A DNA stretch of 64,000 bases, taken from positions 248,001-312,000 of the forward strand of contig NZ_SJPU01000001.1 in the NCBI RefSeq assembly GCF_007860105.1. Direction: 5' to 3'. Shown one piece after another: positions 27,945-36,386 of this stretch (position 1 is the first letter of the stretch; the number at the start of each line of letters is the position of its first letter). The stretch is from Allorhodopirellula heiligendammensis. Its GTDB lineage: Bacteria; Planctomycetota; Planctomycetia; Pirellulales; Pirellulaceae. The notes below the pieces were generated by a model. It worked only from the letters and a program-made list of their open reading frames with translations, was not told where the DNA came from and did not search any database. The translations under genes and the position numbers were made by a program.

Positions 27945-28885
27945 ACACTGCCAGACAGCCATACTTCATCGTTGGCTCTGTACGTGCGGGAACGACGTTA
28001 CTGCGTTTGATGCTCGATCATCATCCGCGGATCCGGTGTTTTGGTGAATTTGAGTATGCAATCGATCTGTTGACGGATGACGACCAATGGCCATCTGCGA
28101 GGGACTACTGCGAATACTTGTCCACAGAGCGACGTTTCATGTCCAACGGTTTGGAAGCCGAACCGAGTCAAACCTATCCCGAAATTGCTCAAAGCCTGTT
28201 CGATCAGATGGCTGGTCGAGTTTCCAAACCTATCAATGGTGCGGTCGTACATCGTCATTTCGAGCGACTGACTAGATTGTGGCCGGACGCCAAGTTCATC
28301 TACCTGTACCGCGATGGTCGAGATGTCGCGAAATCCTGCATGGCGATGGGGTGGGCGGGCACGATCTGGCACGGCACTCAGTTCGTCATTGATGCCGAGA
28401 CAAGCTGGCAGAAGCTGTGCCAGCAAACGGAGCTATCAAAACGCCTGGAAATCAAATCCGAAGACGTCGTCGTCCAACCGGAGTCAACACTCCGCCAGAT
28501 CTGCCAGTTCTTGGGCGATGAGTTTGACCCAGCGATGTTGGAATTTCATCGAGACACCACTTACGAGGCGCCAGACCCGGCACTGGTTGATCAGTGGCGA
28601 AGAAAGTGTTCGTCGAAGGAACTCCGCTTGGCCGAATCACGAATAGGCGATCTCCTGCAGCAGCGTGGATACCAGCTCAGCGGTGGACCACGCGGACCGG
28701 TCAGTACCGCGGAACAGCGGCGGCTCAACCTACAAAACAGGCTGGGGAGATACCGATTCGCAATTCGACGATACGGATGGCGACTCTGGTTGGCCAGCTG
28801 GCTATCGAAACGGTTCCCCGGCACCGAGTTTCGTGAGCGAACTCGCCACCGCGTCATCTCGGTCGATTTAAAACACTTGAAATGA
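27941..28885 (+). CDS. Sulfotransferase family protein (second copy)
   Basis: A 314-residue protein from ATG 27941, overlapping the preceding stop. The PAPS-binding motifs are FIVGSVRAGTTLLRL and FIYLYRDGRDVAKSC, typical of sulfotransferase families 1/3. After these, the usual 'RYEDLV.DPE' segment appears only as KSEDVVVQPESTLRQICQFLG, and the stretch before it is short, so the middle of the protein may be trimmed. The C-terminal 100 residues are basic. Probably a second sulfation position on the same glycan. Confidence 0.8.
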   Translation: MNTARQPYFIVGSVRAGTTLLRLMLDHHPRIRCFGEFEYAIDLLTDDDQWPSARDYCEYLSTERRFMSNGLEAEPSQTYPEIAQSLFDQMAGRVSKPINGAVVHRHFERLTRLWPDAKFIYLYRDGRDVAKSCMAMGWAGTIWHGTQFVIDAETSWQKLCQQTELSKRLEIKSEDVVVQPESTLRQICQFLGDEFDPAMLEFHRDTTYEAPDPALVDQWRRKCSSKELRLAESRIGDLLQQRGYQLSGGPRGPVSTAEQRRLNLQNRLGRYRFAIRRYGWRLWLASWLSKRFPGTEFRERTRHRVISVDLKHLK

Positions 28886-28897
28886 AGCGGTCAACCA

Positions 28898-29941
28898 TTG
28901 AATGAACTAGGAATCGTCGCAATCGGCCGGAATGAAGGCGAGCGATTGAAGGCTTGCCTGGCTTCGCTGCAGGAAAACAGCACCGATAGCGTCATCGTGT
29001 ACGTCGATTCGGGTTCCGACGATGGCAGTGTCGCTTTTGCTCGGTCACTGGGTGTTCATGTGGTCGAGTTAGATCGCGAGATCCCATTCACGGCCGCGCG
29101 GGCACGGAATGCGGGTGTATCGCAGTTGCAAAAACTGTCGGGATCAATCCGTTGGATCCAGTTTCTCGATGGAGATTGTCAACTACAACCTCAGTGGATG
29201 GAGCGAGCGATCGAGTGTTTAGAAACAGATTCGAAACTTGCAGCGGTTTGCGGTCGCAGGCGCGAGCGATTCCCTGATCGTTCAATTTATAATGCGCTGA
29301 TTGATATGGAATGGGATACCCCGGTGGGCGAGGCGCTCGCATGCGGCGGCGATGCATTGTTTCGGCTGTCGGCGCTGCACAGCGTCGGTGGGTTCACCGA
29401 ATCCATGATTGCGGGCGAGGAACCAGAACTGTGCCAGCGGTTGCGATGCGCGGGCTGGGGAATCCGACGCATTGATGCTGAGATGACACTTCACGATGCC
29501 GATTTGCATCATTTTTCCCAGTGGTGGCGTCGTGCGAAACGGTTTGGTCACGCCGCCGCTGAAGCTTTCCAACGTTATGGCAATCGAGACGAGCCGGTCG
29601 CCCGAGCTCAACTTCGGGGCATCGTCCTATGGGGTGGTTTCATTCCTGTTTTCAATGGACTGCTCCTCCTAATCGATTGGCGGATTGGATTGTTCAGTTT
29701 GCTGATCTGGCCGATTCAATGGGCGCGGTTGACGGTCGCGTTTGCCCGTACTCACCCCTGGTCGTTTGCGGCGAGACGGTCGGCGTTGCAGCTTTTATGT
29801 AAGTTTGCTGAGTTCGGGGGTGTCGTTTCGTATTGGTCACGTCGGATCGCTGGTCGCCAATCGACTCTCATTGAGTACAAATCCGGTCCGAGCAATGAGA
29901 ATGAGTCCGCCAGTGCCCCGGGAACCGACGCCTCCGCATGA
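28898..29941 (+). CDS. Glycosyltransferase family 2 with C-terminal hydrophobic segments
   Basis: A 347-residue protein, start taken as TTG 28898. N-terminal motifs: IVAIGRNEGERLKACLASL, VDSGSDDGS, PFTAARARNAG and the metal site FLDGDCQL. GEEPELCQRLRCAGWGI is the acceptor-side motif. About residues 245-275 form one or two hydrophobic segments that may attach it to the membrane. Its stop overlaps the next start (ATGA at 29938). Confidence 0.85.
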   Translation: MNELGIVAIGRNEGERLKACLASLQENSTDSVIVYVDSGSDDGSVAFARSLGVHVVELDREIPFTAARARNAGVSQLQKLSGSIRWIQFLDGDCQLQPQWMERAIECLETDSKLAAVCGRRRERFPDRSIYNALIDMEWDTPVGEALACGGDALFRLSALHSVGGFTESMIAGEEPELCQRLRCAGWGIRRIDAEMTLHDADLHHFSQWWRRAKRFGHAAAEAFQRYGNRDEPVARAQLRGIVLWGGFIPVFNGLLLLIDWRIGLFSLLIWPIQWARLTVAFARTHPWSFAARRSALQLLCKFAEFGGVVSYWSRRIAGRQSTLIEYKSGPSNENESASAPGTDASA

Positions 29942-31140
29942 AAAAAATCGCCTATTTGACGAACCAGTATCCGATGACCTCACACAGTTTCATTCGTCGC
30001 GAAATCGCGGCGTTGGAAAGGTTGGGATATTCGATCTCACGTTACTCAGTTCGGTGCACACAGACCGAACTGGTGGATGCCGATGACATTGCTGAGGCCC
30101 ACCAAACCAAGTCAATCCTGAGCCGCCGGTTCGCGATCGTAGTAGAAACCCTAGCGACGGCAGTTCGATCGCCATTACGCTGGAGTTCAGCTGCGAGCTT
30201 AGCATGGCGTGCCGGGCGAGGTTCTCGGGCCGGCCTAGTCAAGCACCTGTTTTATTTTGCGGAGGCATGTTGGCTTGCGAGCGATTTGCGTCGTGGCGGA
30301 GTCGAACATGTGCACGTTCATTTCGGTACCAATTCGGCGACCGTGATGATGTTAGCGGGAAAAGTCAGCGGCATCCCATACAGCATCACTTGTCACGGTC
30401 CAGAAGAATTTGATTTCCCGGTGGCGATCGGCTTGCCCGAGAAGATCCGCCGGGCCGCTTTTGTCGTTGGCGTGTCGAGCTTTGGCCGGAGCCAGCTTTA
30501 TCGATGGTCCGCATGGGCGGATTGGCCGAAAGCCCACGTCGTGCACTGTGGACTCGATGGAACATATTTTGCGCCCCGTGATCACGCACAGGGGGACTGG
30601 GACGTCTCAATACCGCGGCGATTAGTTTGCCTGGGTCGGTTGTGTGAGCAAAAAGGTCAACTATTGTTGATCGAAGCCGCGGCCGAAATGCTACGACGCA
30701 AAATTCCATTCGAACTGATTCTCGTGGGCGATGGCGAAATGCGCGGCGAGATCGAGAAGCTGATTGTGGTCCATGGCCTGCAAGATCATGTCACAATCAC
30801 TGGATGGCAGGACGGGAGCCAAGTTCGCGAGTGGTTGCGATCAAGTCACGCGATGGTCTTGCCTAGTTTTGCCGAAGGCTTGCCGGTGGCAATTATGGAA
30901 TCCCTAGCGCTTCATCGCCCGGTAATTTCGACATACATTGCCGGCATTCCCGAACTTGTCGATTCCGAGTGCGGTTGGCTGGTGCCTGCTGGCAATGTCC
31001 AGGCTTTGGCCGACGCCCTCGCGGATTGCCTGACCTGCGACCAGGAGCGATGGTCGCGATTAGGAGAGACCGGAGCAGAACGTGTCCGTCAACGGCATCA
31101 TGTTGATATCGAGGCGGCGAAACTAGCGAGTTTGTTTTAA
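29938..31140 (+). CDS. Glycosyltransferase family 4 (exopolysaccharide type)
   Basis: A 400-residue GT-B protein. The N-terminal TNQYPMTSHSFIRREIAALE and HVHVHFGTNSATV are typical of colanic-acid or exopolysaccharide transferases of family 4. The C-terminal domain has LVCLGRLCEQKGQ and LPSFAEGLPVAIMESLALHRPVI. The protein at 35098-36309 shares the same landmarks, so the two are paralogues. Coupled to the preceding gene. Confidence 0.85.
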   Translation: MKKIAYLTNQYPMTSHSFIRREIAALERLGYSISRYSVRCTQTELVDADDIAEAHQTKSILSRRFAIVVETLATAVRSPLRWSSAASLAWRAGRGSRAGLVKHLFYFAEACWLASDLRRGGVEHVHVHFGTNSATVMMLAGKVSGIPYSITCHGPEEFDFPVAIGLPEKIRRAAFVVGVSSFGRSQLYRWSAWADWPKAHVVHCGLDGTYFAPRDHAQGDWDVSIPRRLVCLGRLCEQKGQLLLIEAAAEMLRRKIPFELILVGDGEMRGEIEKLIVVHGLQDHVTITGWQDGSQVREWLRSSHAMVLPSFAEGLPVAIMESLALHRPVISTYIAGIPELVDSECGWLVPAGNVQALADALADCLTCDQERWSRLGETGAERVRQRHHVDIEAAKLASLF

Positions 31141-31194
31141 GCGGTCCTGTAACGGCCGATCCGCTACCGTGATTGAGCGATTATTTTGATATTC

Positions 31195-32388
31195 ATGGAT
31201 GCTGTCTCTTGGGCGATCTCGTTGATTTTTTCAGGGATGCTCGCGGTCATTGCAATCCAATGCATGATCGCCATCGTGGCGTCTGGAAAAGCGGACTCTG
31301 CCGTTGACCACGATCAGCCGCGGCTTCGCGTGGCGGTGCTCGTTCCCGCGCACAACGAAGCAACCGGTATTGAGCCAACGCTTCGTCAAATCAAAGCGAG
31401 TTTGCGGGCCGGTGATCGCTGCGTCGTGGTAGCGGATAATTGCAGTGATGACACCGCCGCTGTGGCGCGTGCCACCGGTGTTGAGGTTCTGGAGCGGTAT
31501 GACCAGACAAATCGAGGGAAAGGATTTGCGCTGGATGCGGGTGTCCGCTTTCTCGAACCGGACCCGCCCGAGGTGTTGATCATCGTCGACGCCGACTGCG
31601 ACGTGGATTCAGACGCCATCGAACTCCTAACTCGCAGCGTGGCGGAGACGAACCGACCTGCTCAAGCGCTGTATCTGATGCGGATGCCAATCGGTGGCGG
31701 CCCCGAGGCAGCAGTGTCGGTCTTCGCATTCTTGATAAAAAATTGGGTTCGCGCCCGTGCAATGCACTGTCTGGGTTTACCAGTCTTATTAACGGGCACG
31801 GGCATGGCTTTTCCATGGGTACAAATCCGCGAGGCCAAGCTAGCCTCTGCTGAGTTGGTTGAGGACTTGGCATTGGGGCTGCTATTGACCCGCCAGGGCC
31901 ACGGGCCTGTCTTCTGTGAACACGCGCATGTTCAGAGTGACTTACCAAGCGATCTCGGCGCCGCGATCGAACAACGGACGCGTTGGGAACATGGATACCT
32001 AAGCACCATTCTAAGAGAAGTGCCCCCATTATTACTGACAGGTCTATTTCGCTTTCAACCGACATTGTTGGCCGTTGCAATCGATCTGTCGGTCCCTCCA
32101 CTGGCGTTGCTCGCGATTGGTTCGATGCTGGCATGGTTAGTCTTGTGCGTGCTGTCGTTATGGACGATGCATTGGTTGCCGCTGGCTATCTTAAGCGTCG
32201 CTGGAGCAATGGCGATACTATTTCTGGCGATCGCCTTTGTCCGCTTTGGACGCGCAAAGGTGCCAGTCGCGGCGCTGGCCTCGATTCCTACGTACGTCTG
32301 GCGTAAACTCGGAATCTATCATCGCTTTGTCGGCAAACGTCAAACGGAATGGGTGCGCACAGCACGCGATGCGGAATCCCAAAAGTAA
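31195..32388 (+). CDS. Membrane-bound processive-type glycosyltransferase family 2
   Basis: About 397 residues from ATG 31195 (a TTG at 31186 is also in frame). One N-terminal membrane helix is followed by the GT-A domain with VLVPAHNEATGIEPT, VVADNCSDDT, VDADCDV and QRTRWEHGYL. The last is the QxxRW motif of cellulose-synthase-like processive enzymes. Two or three C-terminal hydrophobic segments follow (about 285-355). It could polymerise or transfer a sugar at the membrane face. A stretch of 54 bases separates it from the preceding gene. Confidence 0.85.
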   Translation: MDAVSWAISLIFSGMLAVIAIQCMIAIVASGKADSAVDHDQPRLRVAVLVPAHNEATGIEPTLRQIKASLRAGDRCVVVADNCSDDTAAVARATGVEVLERYDQTNRGKGFALDAGVRFLEPDPPEVLIIVDADCDVDSDAIELLTRSVAETNRPAQALYLMRMPIGGGPEAAVSVFAFLIKNWVRARAMHCLGLPVLLTGTGMAFPWVQIREAKLASAELVEDLALGLLLTRQGHGPVFCEHAHVQSDLPSDLGAAIEQRTRWEHGYLSTILREVPPLLLTGLFRFQPTLLAVAIDLSVPPLALLAIGSMLAWLVLCVLSLWTMHWLPLAILSVAGAMAILFLAIAFVRFGRAKVPVAALASIPTYVWRKLGIYHRFVGKRQTEWVRTARDAESQK

Positions 32389-32463
32389 AATTAATAGATC
32401 CTTGTCTTGCTGGGTGGGCTACCCATGAGGATTGAGTCCTGCCGACCTGCCGAGAAGAATTAA

Positions 32464-33813
32464 ATGGCTAAAGACCGTGTATTGTTAATTGCCGAAGCAT
32501 GCAATCCAGAGTGGTTCAGTGTGCCACTGGTGGGTTGGGCGCACGCGTCCGCTCTGCGGGAGCTCGCCGATTACGATGTGACCGTTGCCACCCAAATTCG
32601 AAATCGCGAAGCTATTCTCAGGGCGGGGTGGGTTGAGGGCGAGGATTTCGTGTCGATCGACTCAGAACGGGTAGCCGCACCAGCGTATAAAGTAGCAACC
32701 CTGCTGCGTGGAGGTGCTAACAAGGGCTGGACGACTGTAACGGCAGTTCAATCATTAACTTATAACTATTTCGAGCGATTGATTTGGTCGAAGTATAAAC
32801 AGGAGTTGCGATCAGGACGGTACCAACTGGTTCATCGACTGACCCCACTTTCGCCGACATCTCCGAGCTATTTAGCGAGCAAACTGCATTCAATTGATGT
32901 GCCGTTTATCATCGGACCGCTTAATGGTGGCGTGCCCTGGCCGACGCAGTTCTCCGGCGTACGTCGCAAAGAGAAGGAGTGGTTGTCCTACATCCGGTCG
33001 ATGCATACTCTAATGCCCGGATACCATCGCACCAGACGCAGTGCACGGGCATTGATTATTGGATCGAAGGATACCTGGCACCAAATGCCCGAGGCCTATC
33101 AGTCTAAGTGTGTTTATATCCCAGAGAATGGAATTGATTTAGCGAGATTCTCGAAAACGAGAACGCGACAGGCCACCCTACCACTGGAACTCGTTTTTGT
33201 AGGCCGTCTGGTACCGTATAAAGGTGCTGACATGCTCATTGAAGCGGCCCAAAATCTCATTCGTAACGGCCAAGCCAGGGTCACCATCATCGGTTCAGGT
33301 CCAGAATACGAGACGTTGCAGCAACTGTCATTAAAACTGGGCTGTGCCGAAGGTGTCAGGCTACTTGGATCGATCGAGCACCAAGCGGTGCAGGATCATT
33401 TAATTCAGGCCGACTTGATGGTCTTCCCTAGCATTCGCGAGTTTGGTGGGGCAGTCGCCCTCGAAGCCATGGCGGTTGGCCTGGTACCGATGGTCGTGCG
33501 ATATGGAGGTATCGGAGAACTGGTTTCGGACGAGACTGGATTTCTAATTGAAATGGGCTCTCGCGACGAAATCGTTGCCTCCTTGAGGCAGAATTTGGAG
33601 CATGTCGTAGCAGACCCCTCACTTATCGAGCAGAAAGCGGTCGCAGCGAAAGATCGAGTTCAACATTGGTTCACATGGGACGCCAAGGCCCGGCAGGTAT
33701 CGCAGGTCTACGACTGGGTATTGGGACGTCTCAATCAGAAACCCCACTGGGGTATGCCGTTCGGAAACAATCAAGACCATGCGAAAGCAAGCCGAGGCGG
33801 GGACCATGATTAA
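32464..33813 (+). CDS. Glycosyltransferase family 4
   Basis: A 449-residue GT-B protein; GAGAAG precedes ATG 32464. The C-terminal domain shows ELVFVGRLVPYKGADMLIEAA, VTIIGSGPEYE and FPSIREFGGAVALEAMAVGLVP, the family 4 donor-binding set. The N-terminal domain is longer than in the other family 4 enzymes of the locus and includes PFIIGPLNGGVPWP, a segment known from several WbaZ/ExpE-type transferases. The last codons overlap the start of the next gene. Confidence 0.85.
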   Translation: MAKDRVLLIAEACNPEWFSVPLVGWAHASALRELADYDVTVATQIRNREAILRAGWVEGEDFVSIDSERVAAPAYKVATLLRGGANKGWTTVTAVQSLTYNYFERLIWSKYKQELRSGRYQLVHRLTPLSPTSPSYLASKLHSIDVPFIIGPLNGGVPWPTQFSGVRRKEKEWLSYIRSMHTLMPGYHRTRRSARALIIGSKDTWHQMPEAYQSKCVYIPENGIDLARFSKTRTRQATLPLELVFVGRLVPYKGADMLIEAAQNLIRNGQARVTIIGSGPEYETLQQLSLKLGCAEGVRLLGSIEHQAVQDHLIQADLMVFPSIREFGGAVALEAMAVGLVPMVVRYGGIGELVSDETGFLIEMGSRDEIVASLRQNLEHVVADPSLIEQKAVAAKDRVQHWFTWDAKARQVSQVYDWVLGRLNQKPHWGMPFGNNQDHAKASRGGDHD

Positions 33814-34936
33814 AACATCCCAGATCCGACAAGCACGCGAGTTCCTTAGACGGGCTGATCCGATTCGCAATGGTCTTGCGCAGGACCCCATTGCCTTGTA
33901 CATCGGGGCAGCGGCATCGAAGAACCTAGGCGACATTCTCCTATTCGACGCGATTAAGAAATTACTGAAAGGAGTCAGTCTGATTCCGAACTGCCCAACC
34001 GGGAGCTTCAAGGACACACGTTCGCAGATCGCAATGCGAAAGTCCATCGACCGTTTACTACGTTTTGGGCGGCGAGTTGATGCCGTCGTTATTGGCGGCG
34101 GAACACTCCTCAATGACCGATATTTTCATTCGCTGATCAATTTCTATGCCGCAGGAAATGATTTACCCGTATACGTCGTTGGTACCGGAGTGGAGTCCAT
34201 CGATCTGTACGGAGATAATCTACATCAAGTTCTGCCTGTGCTAGAACGTAGCCTGTTTACGGGATTGCGAGACCAGACTTCTGCGCAGCTGATCTCGGAT
34301 TTGGGCATTGAGTGTCAGACGATCGGTGATCCAGTCGTCTTACTGCATCAACCAATTGCTCGAACAGTGAAGTCTCCGACCCACATCGGTCTCAACGTGG
34401 GCTGTGATTTCGGAAAGATGCTGGCGGAACAAGAGCGGATCAATTGTATCGTCGATGCACTTCTAAGTTCCGAAAAGTATTCAAACTGCCAATTTGAATT
34501 TTTTTGCATGCACCCCAACGATGTCTCGGTAGCTAAGCAGATCGTGAGATCGCATCCCAATCGTCGACTCAGCGTTGGCGAAGTTTTCACCGGCCTTAAC
34601 GATTGCGAACAATCGCTTTCGCAATACGACATGGTGATTTCACAGCGGCTTCATGGAGTCGTTTGCGCAACATCGATGGGCATCCCGTCGATCTCTTTGG
34701 CATACCGCCCAAAATGCATTCGGTACATGGAGTCCGTGGGCATGACTGAGTTTGTCGTGAATCTGTCGAGTGAAAAATCTACCGATGAGTTCTTTGCAAT
34801 GTTGACTTCCTTCTTCAATAACTATGCCGATGTCAACGCATCGCTTGTGAAGAACGTGACGCAACTTCAAGACCAAATCAATCTCTTTGGTGCGAAGGTT
34901 TCGGCATCGATTCGGCAACAAGCGGGCTTTAAGTAG
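33806..34936 (+). CDS. Polysaccharide pyruvyl transferase family protein (second copy)
   Basis: About 376 residues from ATG 33806, preceded by GGCGGGGA; ATG 33779 is in frame but lies deeper in the previous gene. Landmarks are YIGAAASKNLGDILLFDAI, VVIGGGTLLND, FTGLRDQTSAQLI, IGDPVVLL, and VISQRLHGVVCATSMGIPSISLAYRPKC. The last is the conserved C-terminal motif of the family. It differs in detail from the copy at 20740, so the two probably act at different positions or on different sugars. The product would carry extra negative charge. Confidence 0.8.
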   Translation: MIKTSQIRQAREFLRRADPIRNGLAQDPIALYIGAAASKNLGDILLFDAIKKLLKGVSLIPNCPTGSFKDTRSQIAMRKSIDRLLRFGRRVDAVVIGGGTLLNDRYFHSLINFYAAGNDLPVYVVGTGVESIDLYGDNLHQVLPVLERSLFTGLRDQTSAQLISDLGIECQTIGDPVVLLHQPIARTVKSPTHIGLNVGCDFGKMLAEQERINCIVDALLSSEKYSNCQFEFFCMHPNDVSVAKQIVRSHPNRRLSVGEVFTGLNDCEQSLSQYDMVISQRLHGVVCATSMGIPSISLAYRPKCIRYMESVGMTEFVVNLSSEKSTDEFFAMLTSFFNNYADVNASLVKNVTQLQDQINLFGAKVSASIRQQAGFK

Positions 34937-35097
34937 CCCTACGCCGACCTCGATCAACCTGCGTTCAGGTAGTGGTCTTTACTGACACGGTAGTGTATTT
35001 CTGGATTTAAAACTGGGACGGGAATCCAACTGGCCGCGTCCAGACTGAAGACGCAGAAACCTGTTTCATTCGACCTCCCTCACGTGCTAGCACCAAC

Positions 35098-36309
35098 ATG
35101 TCTTGTCGTTCATTGATTGGCTACCTTATTCCGGAATTCCCAGGCCAAACACATTCCTTTTTTTGGCGTGAAATTGAGGAGCTTTCGAAACTTGACATTG
35201 ATGTTGTGCTATTCTCCACACGCAAGCCTAAGGATGCCTTAGCCACGCAAGACTGGGCGGCGGAGGCAAAAGAGAAAACCGGCTATCTCTACCCTTTGGA
35301 TCTTGCTGATTATGGCAGGGCGGTGATCGACTGCCTCGTTCATCCCAGCGTCGTATCGCTGGTTCTCCTGTCGAGCGGCGGTGCTATTACCAATCGGCTC
35401 CGGAGGCTCTCGCTGATTCCATTCGCCTCCAAACTGCACCGCTTGACCAAAGCGAAGGGCATCAAACATGTCCATGTGCATTCATGTGCGAATTCTGCAT
35501 ATATTGCCACGCTGGCGAAATGTTTCGGCTCGTGCAAGTACAGCCTGACTCTGCATAATCCCTTAGGGGTGTACGGCGAGGATCAAAGTCTCAAATGGCG
35601 CCGCGCTCGATTCGCGATCGTAATCACACAGAAGATCTACGAAGAGGTCTGTCGTGAGCTGGCGGGACATCTACCACCTCAGGTTTTGATCGCTCCCATG
35701 GGCGTTGATTTACCTAGTTTCACTCGCCGAACTCCGTACCCGGTGGGCGAAACGCACCCGGCACGAATATTCTCGTGTTGCCGGCTGAATCGCTGCAAGG
35801 GTATTGAAGATCTGCTTGATGCCATTGTGATACTTAGAAAGTCCGGCATCCAAGTGCAGCTGCGGATCGCTGGCGAGGATGATGACGGCGGCAGTGGGTA
35901 TCGGAAAATTCTCGAAGCAAAGATTAGGGATGCCCAGCTACAGGATTCCGTTGAGTTGCTTGGGTCGCTCGGTCACATCGCCGTCCGAGACGAACTTGAG
36001 GCGGCCCATATATTCGTGCTCGCAAGCCATGCAGAACCATTGGGTGTGGCATTCATGGAAGCGATGGCAATGGAGCTGCCTGTTATAGGTACGAATGCGG
36101 GTGGTGTCCCTGAATTAATTGATCACGGCGACACAGGTTGGCTGGTTGAACCTCGTTGTCCGGAGGGATTAGCCGAGGCAATCGCGAGTCTCGCAAGCGA
36201 TCCGCAGCGGTGCATGGAACTAGGTAGAAATGCCCGACTTGAGATCGAGCGGAACTGGACGAGCCAGCGCAGCGCACGCGCGATCGCTGAAGCACTTTCC
36301 ACCTCGTGA
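35098..36309 (+). CDS. Glycosyltransferase family 4 (exopolysaccharide type, second copy)
   Basis: A 403-residue GT-B protein, paralogous to 29938-31140: GYLIPEFPGQTHSFFWREIEEL and HVHVHSCANSAYIA match in position. The C-terminal domain has IFSCCRLNRCKGIEDLL, LRIAGEDDDG and LASHAEPLGVAFMEAMAMELPVIGTNAGG. It closes the long plus-strand glycosyltransferase array. The preceding 161 bases may hold a separate promoter. Confidence 0.85.
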   Translation: MSCRSLIGYLIPEFPGQTHSFFWREIEELSKLDIDVVLFSTRKPKDALATQDWAAEAKEKTGYLYPLDLADYGRAVIDCLVHPSVVSLVLLSSGGAITNRLRRLSLIPFASKLHRLTKAKGIKHVHVHSCANSAYIATLAKCFGSCKYSLTLHNPLGVYGEDQSLKWRRARFAIVITQKIYEEVCRELAGHLPPQVLIAPMGVDLPSFTRRTPYPVGETHPARIFSCCRLNRCKGIEDLLDAIVILRKSGIQVQLRIAGEDDDGGSGYRKILEAKIRDAQLQDSVELLGSLGHIAVRDELEAAHIFVLASHAEPLGVAFMEAMAMELPVIGTNAGGVPELIDHGDTGWLVEPRCPEGLAEAIASLASDPQRCMELGRNARLEIERNWTSQRSARAIAEALSTS

Positions 36310-36386
36310 AGTTAATTTATTGCTAATTCTGTGCCAAGTTAGAGTAGTTGGCCGTGTCACGCCCCATCTTCGGAGGTCTGTCCATC

